Positions 42,301 to 54,792 of a DNA stretch of 64,000 nt are shown piece after piece. The stretch covers positions 21,910,464 to 21,974,463 of the forward strand of contig NC_041713.1 in the NCBI RefSeq assembly GCF_900700375.1. Direction: 5' to 3'. Each line of letters opens with the position of its first letter. Within the stretch, counting starts at the first letter, position 1. The DNA is from Denticeps clupeoides. Its lineage: Eukaryota; Chordata; Actinopteri; Clupeiformes; Denticipitidae. A program made the position numbers and the translations under genes. Below the pieces are notes generated by a model. That model worked only from the letters and a program-made list of their open reading frames with translations. It did no database searches and was not told the origin of the DNA.

Positions 42301-45300
42301 TCCTAACTAAATGGTTGTAATGTGACTAAATGTAGAAAAGTTGAAGGTATGAAGGAAACGGACCAGTAATCGGAAGGTTGCAGGTTCAAATCCTGAACCA
42401 TCAAGGTGCCACTGAGCAAAGCACCGTCCCCACACTCCCTGCTGCTCACCAAGAGTCACTTTCAATAATTTTTTCAAGGCACTGTATATATTACAATGTG
42501 GAACTGAATTCACTACATGGTAACCAGTTCATGAGTTTAAATACTCTGCTAAGTTCATAGCAATACTCTGAAAGTTCATTTTAAAAGTTGGTTTTAGCAG
42601 CTGTATTATTGTTTTCTCTTTTTTTTTTTTTTTTTTAGATTATTGTTCATCCTGCACTTTCCCACTGATGAAAAACCTTTTCAGCAGGGAGAGGATTGGA
42701 CAACTGTCCCTTTATTCTATTTCTAGAATAAATTTCAGTCTTATCTGCATTTCTTCCCTGTGCTGTCTCATCAGTGGAGAGATCACTGGATGCAGAGTGT
42801 CTATTTCCTACCTGCGGAGAGGAGGGTGAGTGAAGGAGAGGAGCTCAGTCTCACTGTCACACATGATGACTACAGCCTCTGGTACAACCTCTCAAACAGG
42901 TAGAGAGACTCACACACACACACACACACACACACACTCTCACTCTCTCTCTATGTTCATGGCAGGAAAAACTCTCTTTTTTTTCTCTTAGTGCACAGAA
43001 TGGCAGACGGGAGTCAAAATGGCTTCGACCGAGCTGCTCCTGCCAGGCCCATCTGGTCTGGACACGACCTCGGTTTGGAGAGTTAAATGACCGTGACAGA
43101 AACGAGAGCTATATGTGTGCCTTACGGAGTGTGAGTTACATATCATTCGTTTTCAGTGTTCATTTGTTGTTGTTTTTTATGTTGTAAAGAGCATTTTTGA
43201 ATTTAGCTGCATGAACTGCAGCGGTGGTCTGGCGGGTAAGGAAACAGACCCGTAATCGCAAGGGCCCCCCCCCCCCACTGCTGCCAGGGTGCCTGTCCAA
43301 GATTGATGGTTAAAAGCAGGGGACACGTTTTGTGGTGTCACTTTGTGCTGAGCACCTTCCCTGTATATGAATACAGTTTTACCTTCTCCAGGTGCTGAAG
43401 CCAGGTGCTGTTTGCCTGTCAGTCAGTGATGGGAGTCTGCTGCCAATGTTCATTCACATGCTGGGAGCTCAGAAGGTGATCGTGATTTAATGAATGATTT
43501 TTTTTTTTTTTTTTTTTACTGAGGTGAATATGGACCGATGACCGGCTTGAATGTTCTCTGTGTTTCTGTAGGTGTTTGCTTTAGAAAGTTCTCAAATGTC
43601 ACGGCAGCTGATGGAACAGGTGAACCAGAATCTTTTTTTTTTTTTTTTAATTAAAAAAAATGTGTGTGTTTAATATTTATTTTGTGATTTGTATGGTTAG
43701 TGAGACACCATCTGTGTCTGTTGTGCGTATTTCTTTCTTGGACAAAGAACGATGAATTCAAATGTGCATTTTTTTTTGTCTTTAGTTCCTGGAAGCCAAC
43801 TCGCTGAATGGGGCAGTCAAGATGCTGGGTATTCGTCCTGAGGAGCTGTCACCTGATGACCTGGGAGGTGACCAGGTACCGCCCGAAACCTACCAGCTCC
43901 TGAAGGGGTGGGGTCAAACTTGCGGCCTCTCTGTTCTTCTCTGATTTCACTCTTTTTTTTCTTTTTTTTTTTCCATGCTAGGTGTCCCTGTTGATCGGAG
44001 AACCTTTTTTCAGCAGTAGTCTTTTGCCCTGGCATTCCATCTTTTTCTGGTACTGCCGTACATCTCTGGCACGTGTGCTACAACCAAACGTCACAATCTT
44101 ACCCCGCAGTGCCACACTCCAAATGGTCGGAGTAGAATTTCAGGTAGGATCTGTGAAGTTTATGTGAATCATCTGTGGTACGTATCAATCATTCCATCAC
44201 GTTTGGTTTGCTGTAACATCTGTAATACACCCACAATAAGTCTACCGTAGAACTACATTATCATGTTTATGGTCTGCCTTGCCAGAACACTGCCTCCACG
44301 GTTAAGACCATGCACGATAGGATATATTGCAATTTTTTGTTTCTTTGCCTGATGTTCCAGTCTCTCTAGAAGAGGGTCAGTTGGGCTTAGACCACATGGC
44401 CTTTTCCCATTCTTTTAGCTTTCTAGTTAAGTGAAGATGATTATGTGATAATCGTGTATTAAAATTATTATGATTGTTTAATGTAAGCCAAAAATGCATC
44501 AACCCTTCTGAAACACATCTTTTCCTCAACCATAAGATATATCTTCTGACACGGTTTAAGAAGTGAGAAGGTTTCAAATAATCACAGTTAAAATTTAAAC
44601 AACATATTAACCACTAAAGCAATCAAGCTTTTGACCATTTAATCATTTAGAATCCAGCCACCAGCTTTCTTTTGGCAAGGCAGTGTACTTGAAGTGGGCC
44701 ACAGTGCGTAAAGGGCTGTAGTTTTTTTAATTAATTAAAATTAAGAATTTTCTAGTTATGTGACTATTCAACTTCTGTAGCAGCAGTGCTTATAAAGTGG
44801 TGAATAATTATTAACCCGGTTTGTATTTGTTTCCTCTACAAGGACTTGTGGAGAATCAGGGCTCCATGCGGTTCTTGTGAAGGTTTTGATGTGGAAGCTA
44901 TGGATGTTATGGTCCAGGTTAGATATAAATTAGATTTTTTCCCCCTCCAGTGTGTGTGTGTATATCACATATTACACACACACACGTGTATACTAAAAAT
45001 AAAATGGCAAATTTTCTTTAAACCCTCAGAAATCCCTGGATTTTCGAGAGTCCCGTGAAGCTGAGCCACATCCCTTGTGGGAGTACCCATGTCGTGCCCT
45101 GACCCAGGCTCGTTCAGTCATGACCTTTGACTTTCAACAATGTGTTCCCGCTAAACCAATCAGCAGTCAGGGCTCTGTGCCACTAACAAGGTGAGACCGC
45201 AGCTCATCAAAGCTGCTTGTAGCATGTAGCGTTATGCTAAAGTCCCCCGTTTTTCTTCAGGACGGGGTGCTGTCACGGTGCCGTCCTGTGGATGGAGTAC

Positions 45301-45610
45301 CGCTTGACAGATGACATCACTGTGAGCATGGGCCTGACTGGGGAAGTCACTGAAGAGGTAAAAAGCTTGATAACAGCTTGTCTAGACACTCTAGCTCATG
45401 TTTGAATTTGTGGTACGAACGCTGATTTGTCCCGTTCTTGGTCCTTGGCAGGGTGTTTGCGAGTGGTACCCCTACCGAAAACAGGCCGTCTACTTCTTCA
45501 AGTCCCCAGCAGACTGCTCCGGTGATGGGGGAGCCACTTTGTCGTATGATCTCACCTTTGACCCCAGTACTGGTGACATTAACATGGACTTTGAAGTAGT
45601 TTCACCTTGA
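39328..45610 (+). CDS. prmt7: Protein arginine N-methyltransferase 7
   Basis: Complete gene, 17 coding exons, 685 aa (human 692): 39328-39422, 39558-39594, 39878-40027, 40704-40812, 40904-41016, 41213-41445, 41898-42078, 42775-42899, 42992-43130, 43392-43475, 43572-43619, 43786-43875, 43982-44143, 44843-44917, 45030-45190, 45261-45357, 45452-45610. PRMT7 is the type III enzyme that makes monomethylarginine using S-adenosylmethionine. The AdoMet motif VLDIGTGTG falls at residues 68-76. The double-E loop [10 protein letters not shown] puts the two catalytic glutamates at 144 and 153, as in the human enzyme. The second, degenerate methyltransferase module is also present ([41 protein letters not shown]). 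Start chosen from MKTFSGR, which parallels the human N-terminus. The family is known to end near a GDI-MDF-type motif, seen here as [10 protein letters not shown]. Introns 2 and 6 carry antisense SINEs. Confidence 0.97.
39609..39801 (-). repeat. SINE family A copy
   Basis: Full-length antisense copy filling most of prmt7 intron 2. Confidence 0.85.
41621..41812 (-). repeat. SINE family A copy
   Basis: Antisense copy in prmt7 intron 6 with a short insertion near the head (after GATTGAACCTGAGACTTA). Confidence 0.8.
42352..42460 (+). repeat. SINE family B partial copy
   Basis: Head and core (GGTTGCAGGTTCAAATCC, AAAGCACCGTCCCCACACTC) in prmt7 intron 7. The 3' part is missing. Confidence 0.7.
42910..42937. 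repeat. (CA)n microsatellite
   Basis: About 14 CA units in the short prmt7 intron 8, about 10 bases after the exon 8 donor. Confidence 0.95.
43222..43358 (+). repeat. SINE family B copy, degraded
   Basis: Head GCGGTGGTCTGGCGGGTAAG with a poly-C stretch replacing part of the core, in prmt7 intron 9 just after exon 9. Confidence 0.7.
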
Positions 45611-45657
45611 AGACACAGCTTTTTGTATGGAGGGGACGTTTAGCCCTTCTCTAAAGG

Positions 45658-45663
45658 AATAAA
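45658..45663 (+). terminator. Polyadenylation signal of prmt7
   Basis: AATAAA 48 bp after the stop codon. Confidence 0.7.
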
Positions 45664-45841
45664 AAACATTGAACTTTTTATAAATTTATGTATTATTATT
45701 TGTCTGAGTTTAGCATTTCTTTACAAATATAATAAATTGCCAGTTTGTCAAGAAGGTAAATGTCTTTGAAGGCTGAAGAATTTTTCACATCCACAATTCT
45801 GACATAGATTAAATGAAAACTTTAAGATAATCACAACTGAT

Positions 45842-45899
45842 TTTATTTCTCTACTGAAACATCAGCACACAGTTCAGAATTAAACCATCCAGGTTTATT
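45842..45899 (-). terminator. Candidate polyadenylation signals of ciapin1
   Basis: Two minus-strand AATAAA motifs (45842-45847 and 45894-45899) lie about 210-270 bp past the ciapin1 stop. Prmt7 and ciapin1 converge here without obvious overlap of their 3' ends. Confidence 0.5.
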
Positions 45900-46109
45900 C
45901 AGAATGAAGACAGAGAGAGATCAAAGTTATTTGGCGACTCGGACAGGACTTTATGAATGAAATGTCTGCTTTAAGACACCACAAATAACAGAATACGAGT
46001 TCTGAAATAATGGAGTAATAGACCATAATTGTATGTGAATATTTTATGCACAACATGCAAACAGGGAATTTAAGGAATGTCTGCCGAATCAGTCTAAATG
46101 AAAATTCAT

Positions 46110-49100
46110 TTATGCATCAGCAAGCTGCGTGTTCGCCAACAGGACCTTGTCCCCAGGTTTGAAGGCAGGCATCCCGAGGTATGGACAGCTGGCACATCGG
46201 AATGCATCACCCAAGTAACACTGAAAGTACAAGGGGAGGCGGGAAATAGTCATAAATGAGTGGTTCCCAACCATGGTCCTGAAGAAACGTCTGCAAAAAA
46301 AATTAATTATCCATAATATCCTAATAATGAGCGCGGCAGCGTGTGAAGCCATTTGCTCCTGGTGGCCAATGTGGCATCAGCTTGGAAAGGATGCTGCACC
46401 ATGGAACTGATCTGGGGTTAAATGTACTCACGTTCCCGCAGGCTGATTTGGGTTGACTGGCCTGCTGTGCAGCTTGACTCTCCTCTTCCAGTTGTTCGGC
46501 CAGACCACACGTGCTGTAACGCAGGTCAGACCAATTAGACCTCTAACTATCCATTAATGTTGTGCCAGTGGCCACTGGATTTGCACACTTGCCAGTTTTT
46601 GCAGGCTTTCTTTTTTGCGCCAGACCCACAGGAGGAGGCTTTGAGGGAAGCCGGATCAGGTCTCTTTAGGTCTTCTGCATCCAAGAGAGCATCTGAATCG
46701 ACTAAATCCTGCAGGCCAAAAGTGACAGAAGCAGCTTTGAATTGAGGAAGGAATAAATGAATAAATAATATTTTTTTTAATGAAAAATTAGTGGTGGGCC
46801 GTTATCGGCGTTAACGCAGCGAGACTCTTATCGGGCGATTAAAACGTGCTGCGTTAACGTGAGACTCTTATCGGCTTTTGAGACCCGGTTCAGGTCTCTT
46901 GGACACATGGCGTGAGTTGTGAGAGGTGCGTGGGGTTTGTGTGCCAAAAGTTATTTCTTTCATTTTAATTTATGTGCATATTAGGAATATTTTGATGTTC
47001 TTTTAATACTGTATATTATAGAGAGAGGTGCAGAAAGACGCGATGTTCTGACGCGACCTTTGTACAGGAATGCAGTATTGTAAATAGTGAATGCTTTATG
47101 TTAATGTTCAGTTCTCTTGGACACATGGCGTGAGTTGTGAGAGAGAGAGGTGCAGAAAGACGCGATGTGTGACGCGATCTTGCTTATTGTTCAGAATACA
47201 CTTTGCACAGAAAATCTCTTGGGTGTCAGCTCATCATTTGTGGTTCAAGAAACGAAATCAAAAAGTTACACAACGCAGAAGAAGAACCGCTACACTATGA
47301 TGACTTTCACCTTGATATTTTAGCACGGATGTATACCTAGCCGAATTGCACTGTAGGGGGTGAGAACGAGTCTTCATCAAACATGACGTGGTAACATGGA
47401 TGCAGCTATTTAACTGAATAAACAGTTGGTAAACACAAGTACATCTTATTGAACATAATTTATTTTCATCACCAATTATCATAGTAGAACAGCTTTCTCA
47501 AGCAGTTTGTGATGCATTTTGGAAACAGGAGATGATCCCCTGGTCTAATGCGCCACCTGGCTTGAGAAACCCATTCTCAAAGACTTACTTTTAGTCATTA
47601 TTTGGGTATCATACATATTCTGAATGCCTTTGGCAGAATTCAAATGAGCCATTTTAATCTAGATTAATGTTGATTAATCTAGAATCTAGATTATTTTTTC
47701 TTACTCTAGATTCATTCCAAGATTACAGTGAGATTAACCTAGATTAAGAAAATTAATCTATGCCCACCTCTATGAAAAATATTACCAAGCAAGCAATCAG
47801 ACCTACCAAATCCTCATCTTCCATGTCATTGGCGGAGAGGGTCCACATCTTGGCTGTATTGGGATTTAGAGCTGGTTTTTCTGCTGAAGAATATGATTAG
47901 AGAATTCAAATTCAGTTTATTAGTCATACATAAATTAACACAGGGTCGACATTACAACTATACAAATCTGGTTAGTAGAGCCAATAATAATAAAAAAAAT
48001 TCTAAATATACACTGCTCAAAAAAAATTAAGGGAACAACACAATGAAACACCAAGTGAATCATACTTCTGTGAAATCAAACGGTCCACTGATTGACAATC
48101 AATTTTACATGCTGTTGTACAAATGGGATAGACAACCAATGGAAATTATAGGCTATTAGCAAGACACGCCCCAATAAAGGCGTGGTCCTGCAGGTGGTGA
48201 CCACAGACCACTTCTCAGTTCCTATGCTTTCTGGCTGATGTTTTGGTCACTTTTGAATGCTGGCGGTGCTTTCACTCTAGTAGTATGAGACGGAGTCTAC
48301 AACCCACACAAGTGGCTCAGGTAGTGCAGCTCATTCAGGATGGAACATCAATGCGATCTGTGGCAAGAAGGTTTGCTGTCCAGAGCATGGAGGTACTACC
48401 AGGAGACAGTCAAGTACATCAGGAGACGTGGAGGAGGCCGTAGGAGGGCAACAACCCAGCAGCAGGACCGCTACCTCCACCGTTGTGCAAGGAGAACTGT
48501 TAGAGCCCTGCAAAATGATCTCCCGGAGGCCACCAATGTGCATGCGTCTGCTCAAATGGTCACAAACAGACGCCATGAAGCTTTTTGTTCCCTTTATTTT
48601 TGAGCAGTGGAATTTCAAATATCCAATGGTCTTTTTTTAATTTTTTTTTTTTATTGTGTTCTTCAAAATTTAAGTTCTTAAATAGTATTTAGTGCTGTGA
48701 ATGTATTCATTCTTAATTCCATTCTAAAATGTGGCTCCATTTGAAAATAACGCAAATATGTGTGCATAAGATGAGAAGTCCCTAAAACTCCTTCACTGTT
48801 CATCACCATCTTTTCACAAGGATTGTATTTTTTCATACATGTCACAGATCAAACCCCACATAGAAAATAATACCTTAATGTATTTTAACTCATTCAATAA
48901 TCATTCATTTCTCGCAATGATTAAATTAATTAGCACAGCCCTGGTTCTAATAAAATGCAAATAAATAATGGATAACAAGCTACAGGATGAGGAGTACCTG
49001 GCTGTGGAGTTTTCTTGGCAAAGGAGAGCTTCAGCTGGCTGGAGGAGCCCACCTCAAAACTTGGTTTCGCTGCGGAGAGGCGCAGCCACAGCAGGACGTT

Positions 49101-50524
49101 CCCCTGGAAACCTGTGGATGCCTGTAGAGCTGTGGCGGCATCTGAACTCAGGGGCTCTTTACTAACCTGCAAACAGGATAGCTGCTGCGGACATCTACAG
49201 CAAAAACATCTACAGCATCCGGTAATATGAAACCCGGAGGTCAAATACCTCAGTAACTGACACCAGACCAGCCAGCTTCAGTGCAGACGTCAACTTCTCA
49301 GAGGTCCTCACTTTAACACTTTCCGTGTCTGCTGGAGAAATCACAAGTCAGGGACTCGTTTCCAGACTGACGTTGAAGCTACCGTCTTAGACCCGTGATT
49401 ACAGGAACAAATCTCCCCTGAAGCAACAGTGAAAATTTTAAACGCTCGGAATGTTTTATACAGGGAAAAAAAACGGTTTGCAGCATTTCAAATTATTAAT
49501 ATGGTGGTTTTAACGGTCGAAAAGTGGCAAAAATGCTATGCTTCCCCATTGTTTTGAATATTAGAGTAAAAACATGTTCAAAAATAGGTGTGTGTATGTG
49601 TTATTAATACATGCTGAAGCAGTCAGGAATAAACTGCTGTGTTCAAGTTGGAAATAAAAGAGTTTTTCACTCACTAATTGGGTTCACTAATTAGCTTCCA
49701 ATGAGCCCAAATAGCAAAATAAAAATTAAAAATGCATGTAAAAAAAAAACCCAGCTTGGGCATTAGGAGGTTTAAGATCATGTTCTGGGTGACAAATAGT
49801 TACACAAACAAAAAAGATAGCTAGTTAATAGTCTTCAAAATGCAAATGTTTGAGATGGAACTGGAGCATGCCAGCGCCACTACTAATATTCTTGACTTTG
49901 GACTAACGTGTTGTATCATCCCCAAACTGAAGATCCGAGATTGCGGCCCCCATATGAACACAGCTCTTTGTTAGTTCACACTGAATTAGTTGTTCACATG
50001 CTGCAGTCCGATATTGTTAAGAAGTTTGCCTGTAGCACACTGCATGGTTACAAGCAGGTATTACAGAAAATGGGACCCATTCCACTGATGCCATTACACC
50101 TGAATGTCCCATCAAGGTGACCCGGCACCAGCGTCCGACCGCACCTGTGACTGGCTCCTGCAGCACAAGCTTTCCACCCAGTTTCATGACTCTGGCCATT
50201 TCAGCCAGGAGCTCAGAGCTGTGGAGGGTCCAGCCGTCAGACGTCAGGCTGGATAAAACCCAGTCGTAACTCGACTGGGCGTGAGAAGCTGAAAAATTAA
50301 CCAGAATTACTTTTTTGCTTTTGCGAACCAACGATACCTCATTGCACCCGACTCCCTCAAGACTCACACAGCACGAGTCTCTCGGCGTTTTCAAGCGACA
50401 CCAGTCCCTTCTGACCAGCGACGGCCGTCAGACTCTCCACGTGCTCCTTTAGAAGCGCAGGGGATGTAGGGTGGGACCACACCACCAAGACACGGTCCCC
50501 CTCATTCACCCCCAAGTCAGCCAT
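46110..50524 (-). CDS. ciapin1: Anamorsin (CIAPIN1), cytosolic Fe-S assembly factor
   Basis: Complete gene, 8 coding exons, 312 aa, the same length as human: 50368-50524, 50145-50288, 49249-49331, 48998-49166, 47807-47883, 46593-46708, 46432-46513, 46110-46220. Anamorsin (yeast Dre2) passes electrons with NDOR1 in cytosolic Fe-S protein assembly. The N-terminal half is a methyltransferase-like fold ([11 protein letters not shown]). The C-terminal half holds two cysteine motifs, C237/C246/C249/C251 (ACKNCTC) and C274/C277/C285/C288 ([15 protein letters not shown]), at the human positions. [13 protein letters not shown] and [14 protein letters not shown] link the halves. A noncoding first exon is likely: donor CCGG|GTAAGT at 50897 and acceptor TTCACAG six bases before the start codon. 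Intron 6 has a GC donor (TG|GCAAGT). A hAT element lies in intron 5 and a Tc1 element in intron 4. Confidence 0.97.
46789..47772. mobile_element. hAT-superfamily non-autonomous element, 984 bp, with intact target duplication
   Basis: Located in ciapin1 intron 5. Ends are TAGTGGTGGGC and GCCCACCTCTA, an 11-bp near-perfect inverted repeat. It is flanked by the identical 8-bp duplication TGAAAAAT (46781-46788 and 47773-47780). Internally, segments with TCTTGGACACATGGCGTGAG occur twice and AGGTGCAGAAAGACGCGATG occurs twice. No transposase frame is visible. Confidence 0.88.
48011..48609 (+). mobile_element. Tc1-like element, internally deleted, about 600 bp
   Basis: Inverted ends CACTGCTCAAAAAAAATTAA and its counterpart TTATTTTTGAGCAGTG, preceded by TA, in ciapin1 intron 4. 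It keeps the N-terminal helix-turn-helix part of a transposase ([20 protein letters not shown], then SVARRFAV) and a middle piece. The catalytic C-terminal part is missing. Confidence 0.85.
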
Positions 50525-50633
50525 GGTGACCTGTGAACAGAGAACAACAAGATTCCCCAGATAACTGGAGAGTTTACGCTTGGCCCCACTATAAGAGGCA
50601 AGGTGGAGTCTTGGCAGGTGCAAGCCCCGCCCC

Positions 50634-51638
50634 GTGACGTCACCCACGCGTCTTCCTATTTCTATTAGAGTAAGTCCGACTTGACCAGGTTTCTAACCAA
50701 ACTTTCCATGTTTGCGTTTCACCGAACGGAATAAGACGCCAACTTCAGCCTGAACTGTTCCATTTCGCTCGGCTTTTGTCCGTGCGGCGCCTCATACCGG
50801 CGAGAACCACCAGAGAGGTCGTTTCATTCCCCACATGTGACGCAGCCGCCGCGAACGTCCACACCGCGACAAACGTGTGTAATATCGGACACTTACCCGG
50901 TGCAGGCGAAAAGTCCGCCTCGGTACGTCCAAACTTCTCCTTCACTCGAACTCCGAGGCGTATTTCACGCTGCGCGTTTCTGATGAGCAACGGCGGCGGT
51001 TTTTGTGAAGCGAGCAGCAGTCAGCTTGTATATAACGTGTGTCAAAATAAAGGTCCCACACAATTAGATGTTTACGTTTCATTATAGAGCACTGATTAAG
51101 ATGTACGGATTAAGAATCGAAAACAGTTTACTCAAAGGTATATATTAGATACCTTAATGTTATATAATATAAGGAAATTGCTTATGTAACGACTGTCACA
51201 AAAGAAAACAGAAAGATATACGAATTATATCTCTATCTCTATGTATATATAATATATATATAATAGATATACAGCAATATAAAATAATATAAAATAAAAA
51301 TTGAAGAATTGAGAGTTGCACCTTTAAGAGCACCTGGTAAGAGCCAACCAGTATCAACACATTCCATGACATAATTTAGCTATATGGACAGAGAACAAAC
51401 AAGTGTCTTTCAACCTCCAGGTCTTCACCCATTGACCAGTCAACACTACCAAGATCACTCGTCCCCTCGTGAGGCAGCTGCAGGGCTGGAAGAATCCCGG
51501 CCCTGCACCTGGTCAGCTCCGTGTTGCACCACGTCGTTCCTTCATTTCTCCGGACTTTTATTTTGATGTCCACTGTTATTATGAAACTGTTGCCAGTTTC
51601 ACGCTGCTCGAAAGAAGGCCGACCGTCGGCAGGCAGAC
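50634..51638. promoter_or_regulatory. Shared ciapin1/coq9 promoter interval
   Basis: The two genes are head-to-head, about 1.1 kb between start codons. The ciapin1 side has a CpG-rich stretch, a GC box (GCCCCGCCCCG) next to a full CRE palindrome GTGACGTCAC (50634-50643), and a likely noncoding exon ending at 50897. An AT-rich block (about 51090-51370) separates it from the coq9 side. Confidence 0.6.
51404..51517 (+). pseudogene. Decayed copy of coq9 exon 2 upstream of coq9
   Basis: It aligns with 52064-52186 of coq9: shared TTTCAACCTCC, CAACACTACCAAGAT, CCCCT and GAGGCAGC, ending in a donor-like region matching the real exon end (CACCTGGTCAG against CACCAGGTTAG). One frame gives SQHYQDHSSPREAAAGLEES, close to the real exon. 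It could act as an alternative upstream exon or be a relic. Confidence 0.8.
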
Positions 51639-54600
51639 ATGGCGGCGCTGCTGAGGGGTGTGCGTTCGGGGAGGATCCTGCGGGCTTTCAGCAGTGGTGA
51701 GTGGTCGCACCAGCCTGGACTCTCTGTCAAAGTTGGTCGGAAGTGGGATCGTAGTTACAGAACCGAACCTTTGCTCACTGGCTTGCGAACGTCACTTGGA
51801 GTAAGTCGGGACAAGGTGATTATGAAGGACGGCGTCACTCGAGCCGTGTTTATAACGCCTCTTATTGATATTTCGTCGCCGTGAGCACAGGCGTAGGGCT
51901 TGTTGTGGAGTGTGATAGTTAGTAAATCCGTGGGAACCGTGGTTGTAATGCTCTGCATCGCAGTGGTCCTGCAGGCAGCTGGACCGCAGTGCAGCGCCGC
52001 CGGACGAGGCTTCCGCTGTGCGGCCTGGCCAAGGCTGCACAGCGACTCCAGGAGCCATGAGCCTGTTTCAACCTCCGGCCCTTCCTCCGCTGACCACCAA
52101 CACTACCAAGATGGCTCTGCCCCTCAGGACACGACCGCACGGGAGGCAGCGGCGGGCCGAGAAGAAGCCCAGTCCTCCACCAGGTTAGAAGAGATGAGCT
52201 TGGGATGAACTTGTCGCTGGAGAATCACCTAGGCGTACTGAACCATGGAGCTCATGCCTGATCGTGCTCTCCTCCAGCTATCAAGACCAGGGTGGAGAGC
52301 ATGGAGAGGACTATGAGACAGAAGAGCAGCTTCAGGCCCGGATCCTCACCACGGCTGTAGGCTTTGTCCCACAGCACGGCTGGAGTGTGGAGGCCATTGC
52401 AGCAGGGGCGGAGGTCAGTGATCTGTGATGTCCAGGGTCTGTGATGTTTGCTGTAGATGCATACAGGGCACCTTACGCTGCCTCTTCTCTCGCTCTCTCT
52501 ATTTAGTCCTTAGGCCTGTCACCCGCTTCTGCAGGAATGTTCAACAACGGCGCAGGAGACCTGGTGTTGCACTTTGTGTCCCACTGTAACTCTCAGCTGA
52601 CTGAGATCCTGGCCGAAGAGCACAAGCAGATCCAGCTGGGCCAAGCTGAGTAAGACGGGCACAGGCCTCTCCTGTTCATTACAACCATCACTGTGGTCCG
52701 TGAATCTTCTTGACCGCTCTGCGCAGCATTTGTCGGCATCATAACCAGCTTGTGGAGCCCGTTTAAGAACATAAATTCACAATCTCAGATTTCGACATCG
52801 GTGCGTAGAGAGTAATTATGCGTATAGAAATCCTAGACCGTTGATCGTTTCAGGTCAAAGAAAACCTCACAGTTCTTGAGGGATGCTGTAGAGACCCGAC
52901 TGAGGATGTTGATCCCATACATCGATACCTGGCCACAGGTACAACATTCTGACAACAGCCACGTAGCTACACTCATCCATTGTACTACTGAACATGGATA
53001 CAGCATTTACCAGACGCCCTTATCCAGAGCGCCTTACAGTCAGTAGTGACAGGGACCGTCCCCCCTGGAGAAACTCAATTTAAGTGTCTTGCTCAGGGAC
53101 ACAGTGGTAGTAAGTGGGGTTTGAACCTGGGTCTTCTGGTCTATCAGTCTATCCTATATATCCTATATATCCCAACTTGCTCTACTGCATGGACAAAGAC
53201 AGGAAAACGTACTGGAAATATGAGTCATGGATCGAGCTGAGAGTCGTGGACGTTTTTGTGGTTTGTCCTTTGTAGGCGATGAGCATACTGCTTCTGCCCC
53301 ACAACATCCCAGAGAGCCTGAAGCATCTGTCCTCGCTTGTGGATGACATCTGGTTCTATGCAGGTGACCGCTCCACCGATGTGAGTCAGCTCGCCTCTAG
53401 CTGTCTTCCTGACCTTAGACAGACTTTAGACAGACTCTTCTTATGACAGGAAGTGAATGTGAACTGTAACACTGTCCAATGATTGACACAGATAACACCT
53501 AACATTACAGAATCATGCCACAATATGTTCTCATCCTAACTAAACATGCTTTCTATTATTATATTTCTATTCTAAGATTAATAAGTGCTGATCTTTATTG
53601 TGATTTTATGCAGATGAACTGGTATACCAAGCGGGCTGCATTAACTGGGATCTACAACACCACAGAGCTGGTCATGGTGCAAGACTCCTCTCCTGACTTC
53701 CAGGACACCTGGACCTTTCTTGACAGTCGTATCCAGGATGCAGTCAATATGGCTAAATCAGCAAAGCAGGTAGGATCCTTAGAAACAAACTGGCAGCTAA
53801 TTTTCAAACCAACGCTGCGCGCAACGCATAGAGCATGTTTTCCGGCATCACTTCACTTTACTTTACTAAAATGTCGCGCTGATTCCCGTCTGGTGAAAAT
53901 TAGTCCCGGGATGCAGTATCCAGCAGCAGAGGTAAGACAAAACGGCAGCTTGAGGACTGGCTAGCTGTTAGGTCACACCCAGTTTCAGAAAGTTCATGCA
54001 GTTAGGTCAGGAAAATCATATGAGAAACTACAGAGTTAAGTTTTTTTTTTTTTTTTTTCTTTCTTTTTTCTTCCTGTCCTGTGACTTCGGATGTAGCAAA
54101 ACGGTGATCATTAATGAAATTCAGCTTTGCCGTTTTCCCTCTAACAGTTTAAAATCTGAGGAGGCCAGTGATCGACGGCTCTCAAACATGCTACTTCCTC
54201 TTTCTGGATGATTTAGACCCACGACTGTCAATAAATCACAAAACATTGTTATAGTTTTCTTTTATTGCATCTATTTATTTATGTGAATCCTGAGGACTAA
54301 TGACCTTACACAAGCAAGAAAGCCGCGTGCTTAATGCGTGGCGCTGCGTTTAGTGGCAGTTTGAAAATAGTGCCCTTGGTGTGCTATGCATGTAAAATGA
54401 TTAATTTCTTACATTTTTTTTTTTTTTTTTAAGGTACAGTCCACCGGGGAAGCAGTGGTGCAAGGCCTAATGGGAGCGGCAGTTACAGTAAGCACTCTTT
54501 TATTACTTTGATCAATATTAATCAATTTAAACAAAACAATCAAATACAAATTAAATTTAACATGAAATTGTACTTAAATGAACATTTAAATTTACCTCTC

Positions 54601-54792
54601 TAATCCAAAACATATGATACATTATTTAAACTTTGGGTATTCTTCCACGTTTGCTTTTGATTTTGTTTGTGAATGAAATGGCTGCTTTCTTATACAAGAT
54701 AAGACACCTTTCACCATTTCGGGATTACATCATTTTTGCCATTCTGTCCTACACAGCTGAAGAACCTCACAGGGATGAACCAGAGGAGATGA
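51639..54792 (+). CDS. coq9: Ubiquinone biosynthesis protein COQ9, mitochondrial
   Basis: Complete gene, 9 coding exons, 330 aa (human 318): 51639-51696, 51964-52183, 52278-52413, 52507-52649, 52854-52938, 53276-53380, 53614-53769, 54434-54487, 54757-54792. COQ9 is a lipid-binding protein of the mitochondrial matrix side that presents substrate to the hydroxylase COQ7 in coenzyme Q synthesis. The N-terminus ([19 protein letters not shown]) is a basic, acid-free mitochondrial presequence. Residues about 20-92 form a low-complexity linker as in other COQ9 proteins. The TetR-like fold follows ([20 protein letters not shown]), then [28 protein letters not shown] and the end [19 protein letters not shown], almost identical to human. 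It shares a bidirectional promoter interval with ciapin1. Confidence 0.97.
53002..53145 (-). repeat. SINE family A copy
   Basis: Antisense copy in coq9 intron 5. The outermost head is truncated, ending at GGGTCTTCTGGT. Confidence 0.8.
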
